Of a stretch of 64,000 nt of DNA, positions 35,625 through 47,286 are shown piece after piece. The DNA is from Deinandra increscens subsp. villosa. Its lineage: Eukaryota > Streptophyta > Magnoliopsida > Asterales > Asteraceae. Location: the NCBI GenBank assembly GCA_039602395.1, contig JBCNJP010000012.1:25052396-25116395 (forward strand), read 5' to 3'. Both the position numbers and the translations under genes were made by a program. The notes under the pieces are model-generated. The model had not been told where the DNA came from, searched no databases, and saw only the letters and a program-made list of their open reading frames with translations. Numbering within the stretch: position 1 is the stretch's first letter; every line of letters starts with the position of its first letter.

Positions 35625-37930
35625 ATGGCAACACAACTGAGTACCATGAATGCGACTACCCCTGTAGGTACTACCACTACTGTTCTTCCTCCTCCACCGC
35701 CACGGGTTACCACATCAGCAACTGCTCCTGTGAACCGTAACACTAGCAGGACTATCAATCAGGGTTTCGCAGGACCAGGACGTGGTGGAGAGATCCCAGT
35801 ATTGGTCTCGAATGACGAAGTCCTTTCCATGTTCACGAAAGTACAGCAGTATATAGAGCAACAACAGAAAGTGAACCAGGAGGTATATGGAGAAGTAGCC
35901 AGGCTGAGATCAGAACTCAACAGGGTGGATCATGCACCCGTATCTCCTATCCAGTCCAGGAGATTACAGTACAACAGTCCTGGGAACGGATCTAACCCAG
36001 CGGATGACGTCCAAATCTTAGATCCGAGGCCTGCATCTGCTACAGCTTACACTACCTTGGTTGACAGACCCAGGGTGTCTACATTCAGGGAATCAGCCTC
36101 GAATCCTGAGGCCACTACTACCCAGGATACTAGTAACGTCCAAGGGACCCCTAATATTAATGTTTGTGCTAACGAGCCTGTGCAGGATACAGGTTTGAGC
36201 CCAGCAGTGGCAAAGGAACTCAAAAAATTGAAGGAGATGATTTCAAGTGTTCCAAGGGTGGTTCAGCCTATTCCTGAAGTAGCACCATCAATTCATTGCC
36301 TTTCAAGATTCGCTCCCCCGATATGAAACGTGGAATTACCCAAGAGGTTTCAAACTCCTAGTATGAAACAGTATGATGGCACGACAGATCCGGAGGAACA
36401 CGTGGCTTAGTATATGGAAAGAATGGAGGTGATCTACATGCCCCCTGATATCAAGGAGGCATGCTTATGTAAGGGTTTTGGGTCAACACTCACAGGTTAA
36501 GCCTTAAAATGGCTGCTGAGTATTCCATCCTATTCTATCCCATCCTTTTCTCAATTAATTAATTTATTTAAAAACCAATTTTCTTGTACTCGTAGTTTTG
36601 AGAAACTAACGAGTGATCTATACAGGGTTACCCAAAATGCTAACGAGTCCCTTAGGGATTATATAAACAGGTTCAGTAAGGAGACCCTGGATATTCCTAA
36701 TATGGATATGGATACTGCTGTCCAGGCATTCAAGATGGGCCTTAACAAGGATTCACCTTTCTATCAAGATCTGGTGATGAATCCTTGTCACAGGCTTGAT
36801 GAAGTAAGGCATAGAGCCCTACGATACATCAGGCTCGAAGAGGAAAGGAAAATACAAGAAAGGGCGGACGTTGTCCGAGGATACGGATCTTCTAACAGGA
36901 AATCAGAAACTGCGCATCCAAGGTCTCACAGACCTAAACCCTATTCCAAACCTGATAATCCAAAGGTTAACAGGGTTGACCAAGGCGAAGACGAGGAGGA
37001 CGAAGAGTATCCTACTTTCAGTGAATTTTGTTTTTCTACTGACATTGCTGGTGTGATTAATGCTATGCAGGACTTGGGGGGGGACAAAGCAAGGTGGCTT
37101 AGGAAGACAGACAAACAAGCATCCTGGAAAGATAAATCCAAGTGGTGTGCATATCATGAGGATTTTGGTCATGTAACCGAGGATTGTATAGCCATGCGGA
37201 AGGAAATCACTTATTTACTGAGCAAATGGTTCTTGAAAGAACTCCTGGGGAGGAAAAAGAACAAATCCAGGGGCGCTGACCAGTCTGTGAAATCCAGGGG
37301 CAGTGACCAGACCCTGGATGCAGATAGGTCCCGTGGACACCCCGACAGGGCAGCATCCCCATATCCGGATGCAAAGGTAATATATTTTATTTCTGGTGGA
37401 TCTGTTATATATGTTGTACTTCTTATTATGCAGCTAAAAGGCACGCAAGGGAGACCAAATCCGACGTAACCAGGAAACCTGTCAGAGCCTCAGTGCAAGC
37501 AAACGTGAAGGATGTTACTTTCGGTGAAGATGACAGGTGCAACGTCATGGATCCTCAACATGATGGGCTCGTGATCACACTCTACATAGCCAACCATTTC
37601 GTAAAGAGGATCCTCATTGACGGGGGCAGTTCTGTCAACATCATTCAGCTAGAAACGTTGACGAAAATGGGGATACCCCAGGATGAAGTAATCGCCAAAT
37701 CCTCGGTCCTCGTGGGATTCAGTGAGGAAACGAAGAATACCCTCAGAGAAGTAAAACTTCCAATTTATGTTGAGGGGGTAAACTCGATGCAACGCTTTTA
37801 TGTCATGGATGCCCCGTCCGGATATAACATCATCATGGGCAGACCCTGGATTCACAACATGAAAGATGTCCCCTCTACGTACCATCAATGCATCAAACTG
37901 CCAACGCCCTGGGAAGTAGTCACCATCCAG
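35625..37930 (+). pseudogene. Element B3: gag-protease, broken
   Basis: ATG 35625 opens 233 codons of Gag. The frame stops at 36324-36326 (TGA) and again near 36409 and 36500. The capsid block continues (MDTAVQAFKMGLNKDSPFYQDLV) to the zinc knuckle CAYHEDFGHVTEDC near 37147. A frame break near 37470 precedes the protease, which has LIDGGSSVNII near 37615. The sequence then jumps at about 37930 from the end of the protease region directly into RT, so the readthrough stop is missing. Confidence 0.88.
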
Positions 37931-40384
37931 TGCGTCAAAGTGCCATTTCGGAGTGGGTACTGGCGAATTCCTGGGTTACATGGTGACCAAAAGAGGAATC
38001 GAAGCAAGCCCAGGGCAAATTCGTGCTATAGTGAACCTGAAGTCACCAGAGTCAACCAAGGATGTACAAAGGCTAACAGGTCGGGTTGCAGCCCTGAATA
38101 GATTCATCTCCAAATCCTTGGAGAGGTGTCAGGATTTCTATGATATTCTAAGAAAAAATAAAATGTTTGAATGGACGTCCCAACACGAACAAACTTTCCA
38201 ATACTTGAAAGCTTATCTATCCTCGGCACCCCTCCTAACGAAGCCAAATCCAGGGGTGCCTTTATCATTATACCTTGCAGTTTCAAGAAACACGGTAAGC
38301 GCAGTCCTTACCAAGGATGCAGAAGGTCAACAACACCTGGTATACTACATAAGTAAAAGTCTTCTTGATGCTGAATCCAGGTACTTTCACTTAGAAAAAC
38401 TTATATTAGCCTTAAGTATGGCGGCCTCTACTAAACTTAGACACTATTTTGAAACTCATACTATACATGTGAAAACTAATTACCCTATAAAGGCTGTCTT
38501 AAGGAAACCTGAGATGTCAGGGAGGATGGCAAAATGGTCTCTGAAGTTGAGTGCTTACAACTTGATATATGAAGGAAGAACATCCATAAAATCACAAGCT
38601 CTAGCAGACTTTGTGGCTGATTTCAGTAGTGATATCCAAGATAAAGCGGACCAAGAATTCCAGAGCCTACAGCAAGAAGAATACTCGAGAGGTTGGACCC
38701 TTTTCACGGATGGGGCCTCCAATGTCAGGGGGACAGGCCTTGGAATCATACTGAAATCGCCACAGGGGGACATGATACCCCAGGCTTTTAGGTGTGGATT
38801 CCAGGCAACCAATAATGAGCGGAGTATGAAGCCCTGATTGTTGGCCTACAACTAGCTCTACATCTTGGGATCCAACACATCCAGGTATACGTTGATTCCC
38901 TACTTTTAGCTAATCACTTTAATGGAACTTATGCAGTGAAAGGAGAGAAACTGGCCAAATTCTTAGAAGTCGTGAAAACCATATCCCAGGATTTTCAAAT
39001 TTTTGACATTCAACAAGTACCCAGGGATGAAAATGCTGAAGCGGGTGCACTAGCAAACCTAGGATCGGCATTCAAAGCAATGGAAGATACACATATTCCC
39101 ATAATTCACATACTCAATCCAGCAATCAACCAACATGGGAACTTGGAAGACATTGATCCTGGGGGCAGGGTTTTGGTGTCCCATACCCAGGATGTACACT
39201 GTCCTGATACCAGAGCGTTCAGAACCAGAATGGCCAGGTATGTTCTTATTAAAAGTCAATTATACAGATAATATGTGGCAGGAACATACTTAAGATGTTT
39301 GGAGAATGAAGAGGCTCAAGAGGTACTCAAAGATATCCACGAAGGCAACGGTGGAAACCACACAGGGGGCAGGTCCCTGATATCGAAAATCCTAAGGACG
39401 GGATATTACTGGCCATCCTTGAGAAAGGATTCCCAGGATTTCGCCCTCAAATGTGATGCTTGCCAGAGGCATGCTAACATTCCTCGTCAACTAGCTGCAC
39501 CCATGCATCCTATCCCTGCATCCTGGCCCTTTATGAAGTGGGGGATGGATATTGTGGGAAAGCTACCCAGAGCACTAGGCGGCAAAGTCTTCATGTTAGC
39601 TATGACTGATTACTTCTCGAAGTGGATAAAGGCTGAGGCATATGTCCAAGTCAGGGAAAAGGAAGTTATTTCGTTCATTAAGAGGAACATCATAACGAGA
39701 TTTGGCATACCCTCTGAAATAGTTTGTGACAATGGGTCACAATTCATTGGCAAGAGGACTACCGGATTCTGTGAAAGCTGGGGGATAAAAATGATAACGT
39801 CTACATTGGTGCATCCTCAGGCTAATGGCCAGGCAGAGTCAAGCAACAAGATCATCATCAACAATTTGAAGAAAAGACTCAAGGAGAAGAAAGGAAAATG
39901 GGCAGAGGAACTACCACTAGTATTGTGGGCTGATAGAACCACATCCAAAAATGCCACCGGACAGACCCCTTTTTCGTTGGTCTTTGGTACAGAAGCAGTC
40001 ATTCCAACGGAAATGGTTGTCCCCACATTCAGGGTCATCAGTCAGACCCAGGATGCAAATAATGAATCCCTGTCTAACGACTTAGATACTGTGGATGAGC
40101 TACGAGAACAAGCTGCTTGAAGAATGGCCGCGTATCAGTAAAGAATCTCTAAGACCTACAACAAGCATGTAAGGATCCAAAGATTCAGAGTAGGAGACTT
40201 GGTTCTAAGGAAGGCATTTTAGAATACGACGTATCCAGGGGATGGGAAGCTAGCCCCTAAATGGGAAGGTCCCTATTTAATTGAGTTAGAGGCAGGTAAG
40301 GGGGCATATTGGCTTGCCAATATGGAAGGCGAGTTATTACCAAGACCATGGAATGCGATTCATTTGAAAACCTATCTCGTGTAA
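37931..40384 (+). pseudogene. Element B3: pol lacking most of the RT
   Basis: The first recognisable part is the RT thumb region (TGEFLGYMVTKRGIEASP). The palm with DYTDLN and YIDDM has been deleted. The RT-linked RNase H, the second RNase H (LFTDGAS, frame break near 38822) and the integrase (GGNHTGGRSL, MDIVGKLP, CDNGSQF, QAESSNK) follow, with stops near 39270, 40120 and 40140. It ends with the usual tail and TAA at 40382-40384. Confidence 0.88.
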
Positions 40385-41551
40385 GTTCAATACCTCAGGA
40401 TGCTGCATTTCAGGTATGTCTCCTAACTAAAAAATCAATCAAGATATTTCTCTTGTATTCTTCATTATCAAGTACTTTTGTTTTATTCTTATTCATTTTT
40501 ATTATCTTCTATGAAAACTATTAACTCTTTTGGTTGAGACATTTGGATGAAAACAGATAACTGACCCTGGATGCATGAAGCCAGGGAAACATTTCTCCTA
40601 AGTTAAAGACTGGCCATCTCTCCTCCATTCAAGGTATCTAGTATACCTTCTAACGTTTTAGAGGATATCACCTCTCCTACGTTTGGGTAAATGCCTGTAG
40701 CGCACGACCCCCGCCTGTAGCGCACGTTAAACCACATATTGGACCCAGGATTATGGGATCGACCTGTGTTAACAGCATGGATGACAACCTCATGATTCAT
40801 GGACATATAGGGGTATCTCAAGGTTTTTGGTGTTTTCACATCAACATAAGACACACGAGGCAATACCCTAGTTCGCCGGTTCGACTCGAGGTAAACCCTA
40901 GAATTCACCAGTACGGTACCGGGCACGATTCCAGTTCGCCGGATCGGCATCGGGTCTAACCCCAGGATTTTTGGGCTTGATCCCAGGACTTTTGCGCTTG
41001 ATCCCAGGATTTTTGGGTTTGACCCTAGTACGATTGGATCTAGCCCCAGGATTTACGGGTTTAATCTCGGATGTTAAAATTTTTCCTGAATGTGCAGGAC
41101 CTATCTAAGTGATCATGGCACGGAAATGCCAAATCCTAGGATTCCGATGTCGGTTGAGCAATAACTTAGTTTGTCACGAAGCAGTTAGAAGCAAAATTAC
41201 GCTAAAGACAGAAGAAATTATTTGTTTGCACTCAGGGTTTATCCCAGGATATAAGGTATGGATTAAGTTTCTTGACATTTTTGTCACATTTGTGTATTTG
41301 TTTGTGCAGAAAAAGAAAAAGTAAAGATACCATACAAGCATATAGTTTAAAAGCAGATAAGTATAAATGGTAGCCACCCCTTTGTCGGAGCAAACTGTCC
41401 AACCACCTCAGGGTGGCTTAAAGTTAAAACCACAGGTACTAGACCCGTGGGTAGAGCATTGTAGCACCGGGAATTTAACCTCCTGCAAGTCATTACAAAA
41501 GAATGTTTAAACAAGCTTCATAAAAACAAGAGAAAGATAAAGGACCACAGG
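40385..41551. other. Element B3: 3' untranslated region with short tandem repeats
   Basis: This is non-coding. Paired GCGCACG motifs lie near 40698-40725 (CCTGTAGCGCACG twice). Three or four units of about 21 bp (GATTTTTGGGCTTGATCCCAG) lie between 40970 and 41040. The preceding block repeats TTCGCCGG/ACCAGTACGG phrases. The layout is the same as in B2 and D. Confidence 0.75.
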
Positions 41552-42578
41552 CTATTGAACGGTACTCGTGGTTGCTGCATCAGCAAGCCCTGCATCCTTC
41601 TCCTTAACTTCTTCTTCGCCAGCTCCTTCCTTGGCTACATCACCCTGGTCCCCGGTATCCTGGGTCTTCACCTGGTCGACCTCCATTTCGCTGCTGCCAC
41701 CAGCTGCAACCAGGGCAGAGCACCCTGCATCCCGATCTCCTCCAAGTCAAAGCCCTCAGTAATGGTGCCTCCCAGCTCCTTCAGCTTCTTCAGCCACAGG
41801 TAGTGGTTCCACCCAGGATTCACCAGATTTAGGTCCCTAGCCTCCTTCACCATCTTGAGCCTGGCCTGCAATAGAGATATAAGGGCTGAGACCTTGGTTG
41901 TTTCTACTACCTCATCCATGGCAGCCTGGTGGTCCCTCCTTGCCTGAATAGCCTTCTTCTCGTTTTCAGCAATGAGCTTCACAGTTTTTTCGTGGAGAAG
42001 CTTAACAATCCACCTATGAGGAAGACCATGACCCCCCGGGTACTTGATCGATTCACAAAGAAGAACCGGCCTCTCCATCCTTCTCGCTGAGTGACGTCGG
42101 TTACTAGGTGCAGGTCTTTGGTGAGAGATTTGAACAGAAAACGGTTTGAGCCATTGGATTTCATCTCATAAACCTGGGCTAACTCAGGCAGACCGATCAG
42201 GTGTTCGAAAGACTGATTGAGACGATCAATGGTACCTAGGATGCGCCAAACCATGGGGAGGGTTTGGGCATAAGAGAGACCGGAGGCTTCGAAGAACTCG
42301 GCTACTAAGCCGGAAAAAGGGTAGGAAAGTCCGATACTGAAAGGGGCTACAGGAAAACAAACCCAGGTGTGGGATACGAAATCGCACCTCAACCTGGGAT
42401 CAAACGGTCGGATTTCAGCCGAAGCAGGCAGTAGCCCGGAAGTCCTGAGGGCGACAATTTCGGATTCATCAAAGCCGCATGTGTCCGTTTCAAGGCTCTG
42501 GAGGTATTGTTGGTCAAGGAAATCTTCGATTCCCGTAGGGTCGGCCTTAGACTCGGAACGAATACGTTTCTTGGTCAT
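41552..42578 (-). pseudogene. Element B3: antisense accessory gene with internal deletion
   Basis: Exon 1 is open from ATG 42578 (MTKKRIRSESK) through the conserved block (SHTWVCFPVAPFSIGLSYPF, FFEASGLSYAQTLPMVWRIL). Near 42000 the sequence jumps from the end of exon 1 (PHRWIVK) into the middle of the last exon (LLHEKTVKLIAENEKK), removing exons 2 and 3 and all introns. The remaining coiled-coil part ends at the stop at 41552-41554. An upstream TTAAATTA lies 127-134 bp before the ATG, preceded by GTAACTTCTACC. Confidence 0.75.
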
Positions 42579-42869
42579 CGTCGGGTTAGGAAATTGAAAG
42601 CGAGAAGAAAGGGTGTACCTGATCGGAAAATGCAGTCGGAACGGTGGAACAATGATCGGTTTTCTCTCTGATGAAGGTGGGTAAAACCGAATAAGAGAGG
42701 GAGGTAATTTAACCGGTAGAAGTTACAGAGGTGAGGTGATGTGCGCAATGATCGTGGGGGATCTACTCCTAAATAAGCGGCCAGGATTGAAATAGCTTGG
42801 ATGAGTCACCAGAATTCGAAAATTCACAGGTGTGAAATTCTATCCACAAGCTGCGAATTTGGGGGCAAT

Positions 42870-43657
42870 TGTTGTACCCTAGATTTCACACTAATAATTT
42901 TACTAATGTTCTTTAACAGGTTCAAGCCCATGAATGTTAGAGATCCATGGGCTGTACGTATAGCCGATCAATACCCTAGATTATTGTTCGATTATACCCC
43001 AGGATGTTGTACATCCAGGGACTGCGTATTTATATCGTTTAACCCAAGCATGTACAGTAACCCAGCATGCTAGGGCATTGACGCTAACAGTTTGTTCTTG
43101 ACTTTGTATGATCGATAAGCCAGGTGTAGAAGATTAAATAACGGTCAAGGAGACTCAGTCAAAGTGAGAAACACATGCAAAATGAAGAACCGCCGCCTAA
43201 CTCGCTCAAAGCAATGACCAAGAGTCGTTGGCAGAAGATGCCTGAAATCTCAAAATATTAGTTAGGATTTTCAATGTATTTAAACACGGCGTAGGCTTTA
43301 TTTTACACACACACTCGATCACGTGTATTCACACTACCACTTAGCAATCAAGCCGCAATCAATTATACTCGGATTATTTCATTTGGTAATAAAGAGGTAA
43401 CGTGTGTTATCGTTGCTAAAGGGGTTTTTTATGCCGGCAATCCTTGAAGACATTCAAGGATTAAGGGTGTTTTCCCCTTTCAAATCTCGTTGTTCGTAGT
43501 TGCATCCAGGGAAGTGTTCACTTGTGTTTCCATTCATACAAACTAAACCTTGAATTTCAACAAACTGATTTAATTTTCAGTATCTTACATTCAGGGCACC
43601 ATACCTCACAAACTTATTTGGTTACTTAATTTAGCTTCGTAATTTTTGACCAAAACA
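42870..43657 (+). mobile_element. Element B3: 3' LTR
   Basis: It follows GAATTTGGGGGCAAT, starts TGTTGTACCCTAG and ends ACCAAAACA. The TATA-like TATTTAAACACGG is near 43276, AATAAAGAGG near 43389, and the hairpins near 43395-43475. CATAT follows as target site. Confidence 0.92.
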
Positions 43658-43662
43658 CATAT

Positions 43663-45618
43663 GCTGCTGCTCATACTACCTTTTCTGATAGGCCCAGGAT
43701 GTCTACATTCAGGGATTCTGCCTCGAATCCTGGGGGCACCACTACCCAGGATACTGGTAACATCCTTGGAACCCCTAACTTTAATGCTCATATTAATGAA
43801 TCTGTGCAGGATACAGGTTTAAGCCCTGCAGTGGCAAAGGAACTCAAGAAACTGAAGGAGATGATCTCGAGTGTTCCTGGGGTGGTCCAGCCTATCCCTG
43901 AAGTAGCACCGTCGAGCCATCGACTTTCTAGGTTCACTTCCCCGATTTGTGACGTGGAGATACCCAAGAGATTTCAGACCCCCAGTATGAAGCTATATGA
44001 TAGCACGACTGATCCAGAGGAACACGTGGCTCAGTATATGGAAAGAATGGAGTTGATTTACATGCCCCCTGATATCAAGGTGGCATGCTTATGTAAGGGA
44101 TTTGGGTCAACACTAACAGGTTCAGCCTTAAAATGGCTGCTGAGTATTCCACCCTATTCTATCCCATCCTTTTCTCATTTAATTAATTTATTTAATAACC
44201 AATTTTCTTGTAGTCGCAGTTTTGAAAAACTGACGAGTGATCTTTACAAGGTTGCCCAGAATGCTAACGAGTCTCTTAGGGATTATATAAACAGGTTCAG
44301 TAAGGAGACCCTGGATATTCCCAACATGGATATGGCTACTGATGTCCAGGCATTCAAGATGGGCCTCAATAAAGATTCACCCTTCTATCAAGATCTGGTG
44401 ATGAATCCTTGTCACATGCTTGATGAAGTGAGGCACAGGGCCCTATAATTCATCAGTCTTGAAGAGGATAAGAAAATATAGGAAAGGGCTGACGTTGTCC
44501 TAGGATATGGATCTTCTAACAGGAAGTCAGAACCGGCGCATCCAAGGTCTCAGAGACCTAAACCCTATTCCAAACCAGATAATCCAAGGGTTAATAGGGT
44601 TGACCAAGGCGAAGACGAGGAGGACAAAGAGTATCCTACTTTCAATGAATTCCGTTTTTCTACTGACATTGCAGGTGTGACTAATGTTATGCAGGACCTG
44701 GGGGACAAAGCAAGGTGGCCTAGGAAGACAGACAAACAAGCACCCTAGAAAGATAAATCCAAGTGGTGTGCATTTCATGAGGATTTTGGCCACGTAACCG
44801 AGGATTATATAGCTATGTGGAAGGAAATCAGTTATTTGCTGAGCAGGAGGTTCCTGAAAGAACTCCTGGGGAGGAAAAAGGACAAATCCAGGGGCGCTGA
44901 CCAGTCTGTGAAATCCAGGGGCACTAACCAGGCCCTGGATGTAGATAGATCCCGTGGACACCCCAAGCAGGTAGCATACCCATATCCGGATACAAATTTA
45001 ATCTATTTTATTTCTAGTGGATCTGATATATGTGGTACTTCTTATTCTGCAGCTAAAAGGCATGCAAGGGAAACCAAATCCGACGTACCCAAGAAATCTG
45101 TCAGAGCCTCAGTGAAAGCAGACGTGAAGGATATTACCTTCGGTGAAGATGACAGGTGCAACGTCATGGATCCTCATCATGATGGGGTCGTGATCACACT
45201 TTACATAGCCAACCTTTTCGTAAAGAGGGTCCTAATTGACAGGGGCAGTTCTGTCAACATCATTCAGCTAGAAACATTGACGAAAATGGGGATACCCCAG
45301 GATGAAGTAATCGCCAAATCCACGGTCCTCGTGGGTTTCAGTGGGGAAACAAAGAATACCCTATGAGAAGTGAAGCTTCCAGTTTATGTTGAGGGGGTGA
45401 ACTCGATGCAACGCTTTTGTGTCATGGATGCTCTGTCCGGGTATAATATCATCCTGGGTAGACCCTGGATTCATGACATGAAGGTCGTCCCCTCTACGTA
45501 CCATCAGTGCGTCAAACTGCCAACATACTGGGGAGTAGTCACCATCCATAGCGACCAACAAGAAGCAAAAGACTGCTACACTTCATCCATAAAGATTTCA
45601 GCCAAAGCCAAGCAAGAA
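43663..45618 (+). pseudogene. Element B2: rest of gag-protease, broken
   Basis: The gag frame resumes after B3 with MSTFRDSASNPGG and continues through the capsid block (EEHVAQYMERMEL, FGSTLTGSALKWLLSIPPYS). A TAA near 44448, TAG near 44480 and TAG near 44748 follow. The knuckle reads CAFHEDFGHVTEDY, so its last cysteine is lost. The protease reads LIDRGSSVNII (G to R in the active-site loop). A TGA at 45364-45366 follows. The frame then runs to the conserved stop at 45619. Confidence 0.88.
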
Positions 45619-45627
45619 TAGCAATTA
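45619..45627 (+). promoter_or_regulatory. Element B2: TAG-CAA-TTA readthrough site
   Basis: The nine bases are identical to those in B1, C and D, and the RT frame downstream is in phase with the gag frame. Confidence 0.75.
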
Positions 45628-46292
45628 AAGAAAAAGGCCAGGGACATCCTAGAGGCAAGGGAGCAGGATGTTAAGCAAATAGTCCTAGACCCCCGACATC
45701 CTGGGAAGAAAGTATCAATTGGCACTAACATCCCTAGCCCAATTAAAGAGGAACTGATGAAATTCCTCTGGTCCAGAATGTCAACATTTGCATGGAACAC
45801 TGGAGACATGACAGGTATATCCAAAGATATTATAACACATAAACTTGGCATTGATCCTTCTTACAGGCCCGTGCATCAGAAGATGAGAAAGTATGCTCCT
45901 GAGAAGCAAGTAATAATCCAGGAGGAGGTAGACCATCTATTGAAGAATAAAATGATCAGAGAGGTCAACTTCCCAAGATGGTTAGCCAATGTGGTGGTAG
46001 TGGAAAAGAAAATTGGCAAATGGAGGGTCTGCGTTGATTATACAGATTTGAACCATGCATGCCCTAAAGACCCTTTTACTTTGCCACACATTGACTCCTT
46101 GGTGGATGCAATGGAAAGTCATGAAATGCTAACATTCATGGATGCCACCTCCGGATTTCAACAGATTCAGATGGAGCCCAGCGATCAAGAGTATACAACC
46201 TTCATCACACCAACAGGTATTTATTGTTATATTGTTATGCCTTTTGGATTGAAAAATGTAGGGGAAACCTACCAAAGATTGGTAAATATGGT
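45628..46292 (+). pseudogene. Element B2: start of pol, interrupted by D
   Basis: The frame is open from the readthrough stop through DYTDLNHACPKDPF, MDATSGFQQIQME and MPFGLKNVGETYQRLVNM to the ATGGT at 46288-46292. D follows. The RT frame resumes behind D after the second ATGGT at 57173-57177, with FEQKLGETMEVYIDDM. Confidence 0.9.
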
Positions 46293-46755
46293 TGTTATAC
46301 CCTGAATTCTCGGCTAATAATCCAGGGGCAGGTATTACCCAGGAATCGCATGACCCGGAATTAAACAGGTAAAGTACAAAGTGGCCCTGAATAAATAGAG
46401 GGTAAGGTAATGTCCCAGGATTTCTCGTAATTCCAGGGGAATATATGTTTGTTCTATTTGTTTTGGTTATGTGTTATGATGACCCAGGATGTGTTTAACC
46501 CAGGGTCGCTTTATCCTCATATGACCCGGCATGTGGGAATGACCCTGCATGCTAGGATATCGTTACTAACGTATCTTGCACTTTTGTTTAAGTGGAAACA
46601 GGTTGACAAAGTCTTCTAACGGTCACACGAAACAAGGAGAAGGCTTTATTCGCACGTGGTCAATGTTAGTTAGCTGGAAACTCGGTCAACTAACAGAAAG
46701 AGACGTTGAAGAGGAGATCCCTGGAATATCGGAGAAGTAGTTGAAGACCCTAGAG

Positions 46756-46765
46756 CATAAATAGG
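46756..46765 (+). promoter_or_regulatory. Element D: TATA box of the sense promoter
   Basis: CATAAATAGG stands about 100 bp before the AATAAA signal, where U3 should meet R. TATA-like sequences stand at the same relative place in the LTRs of A, B and C. Confidence 0.6.
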
Positions 46766-46862
46766 ACCCTTAGATTCATTTTTCAGCTCATTCGAGCTTT
46801 ACTCATTGTATTCTCGTACTAATTTCTCTGCGAACTCATTGTAATCAACATTTTCAGTGATC

Positions 46863-46951
46863 AATAAATTGGTAGCGTGTGTTATCGCTACCCGGGGTTT
46901 TTATGCCGGCGGCGCCTTAGAGACATCTAAGGGCTAAGGGCTTTTCCCTAG
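46863..46951 (+). promoter_or_regulatory. Element D: poly(A) signal followed by conserved RNA hairpins
   Basis: AATAAA at 46863 is followed by stem GGTAGCG/CGCTACC with loop TGTGTTAT (46871-46892). A second stem GCCTTAGA/TCTAAGG has loop GACA (46914-46933). A third is CTAAGGG/CCCTAG (46934-46951). In B-type LTRs the first stem is GGCAACG/CGTTGCC and the second AATCCTTGAA/TTCAAGGATT, so the bases change in pairs while the first loop stays the same. Confidence 0.7.
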
Positions 46952-47193
46952 TCAAAATCTCGGTGTTCCTACTTGCATTTCAGGTTACATTTGTGTTGCT
47001 AAGCTTCTTAACGGATTTCATAAGCAAACCTTATTTTTGATTAAAGATTTTAGTTATTTGTCCCTGGAATTCTGTTGTTGTCCCAGGATTATTTCAAACT
47101 ATTTTCATATTCGAATTTTAGACACCTAACCTCACATTCATATTTGGTTCAAACTTTGCTAATTTAACTTAAGTAATTTTTAGCCAAAACAAT

Positions 47194-47286
47194 TTGGCGC
47201 CCACCGTGGGGCAATTGGTGTCAATCTTTTGTCAAACGCTTTTTAGATTCATCCTGAACTTGATTTTCACAAAAATCTATCAAAAA
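47194..47286 (+). other. Element D: open leader frame joined to gag without ATG
   Basis: The 31 codons before the gag ATG are open and in frame and read through the primer site (LAPTVGQLVSIF...). The peptide is hydrophobic with a basic end (FTKIYQK). C and B1 have it in frame too; B2 has it with a frame break near the ATG. Differences between D, B1 and C are mostly in third codon positions. No ATG is present, so translation would need a non-AUG start. Confidence 0.45.
47195..47212 (+). other. Element D: primer binding site, complementary to tRNA-Lys
   Basis: TGGCGCCCACCGTGGGGC follows the LTR after a 3-base ATT spacer. From memory it is complementary over 18 bases to the 3' end of plant tRNA-Lys(CUU) including CCA. 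Minus-strand DNA synthesis would start here. Confidence 0.75.

Larger units (their letters stand above)
24114..43657 (+). mobile_element. Element B3: Tat retrotransposon inserted in B2 gag (contains C)
   Basis: The LTRs are at 24114-24198 plus 34968-35542 and at 42870-43657. Both ends are flanked by CATAT (24109-24113 and 43658-43662). Without the nested element C it is about 8.8 kb. gag, pol and the antisense gene are present but all are damaged by stops or deletions. Confidence 0.92.
46293..47191 (+). mobile_element. Element D: 5' LTR
   Basis: It starts TGTTATACCCTGAATTCTCGG-like and ends AGCCAAAACA. A TATA-like CATAAATAGG is at 46756-46765, AATAAA at 46863-46868 and a set of hairpins at 46871-46951. 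I count nine CCWGG sites, far above chance for 899 bp. Confidence 0.97.
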
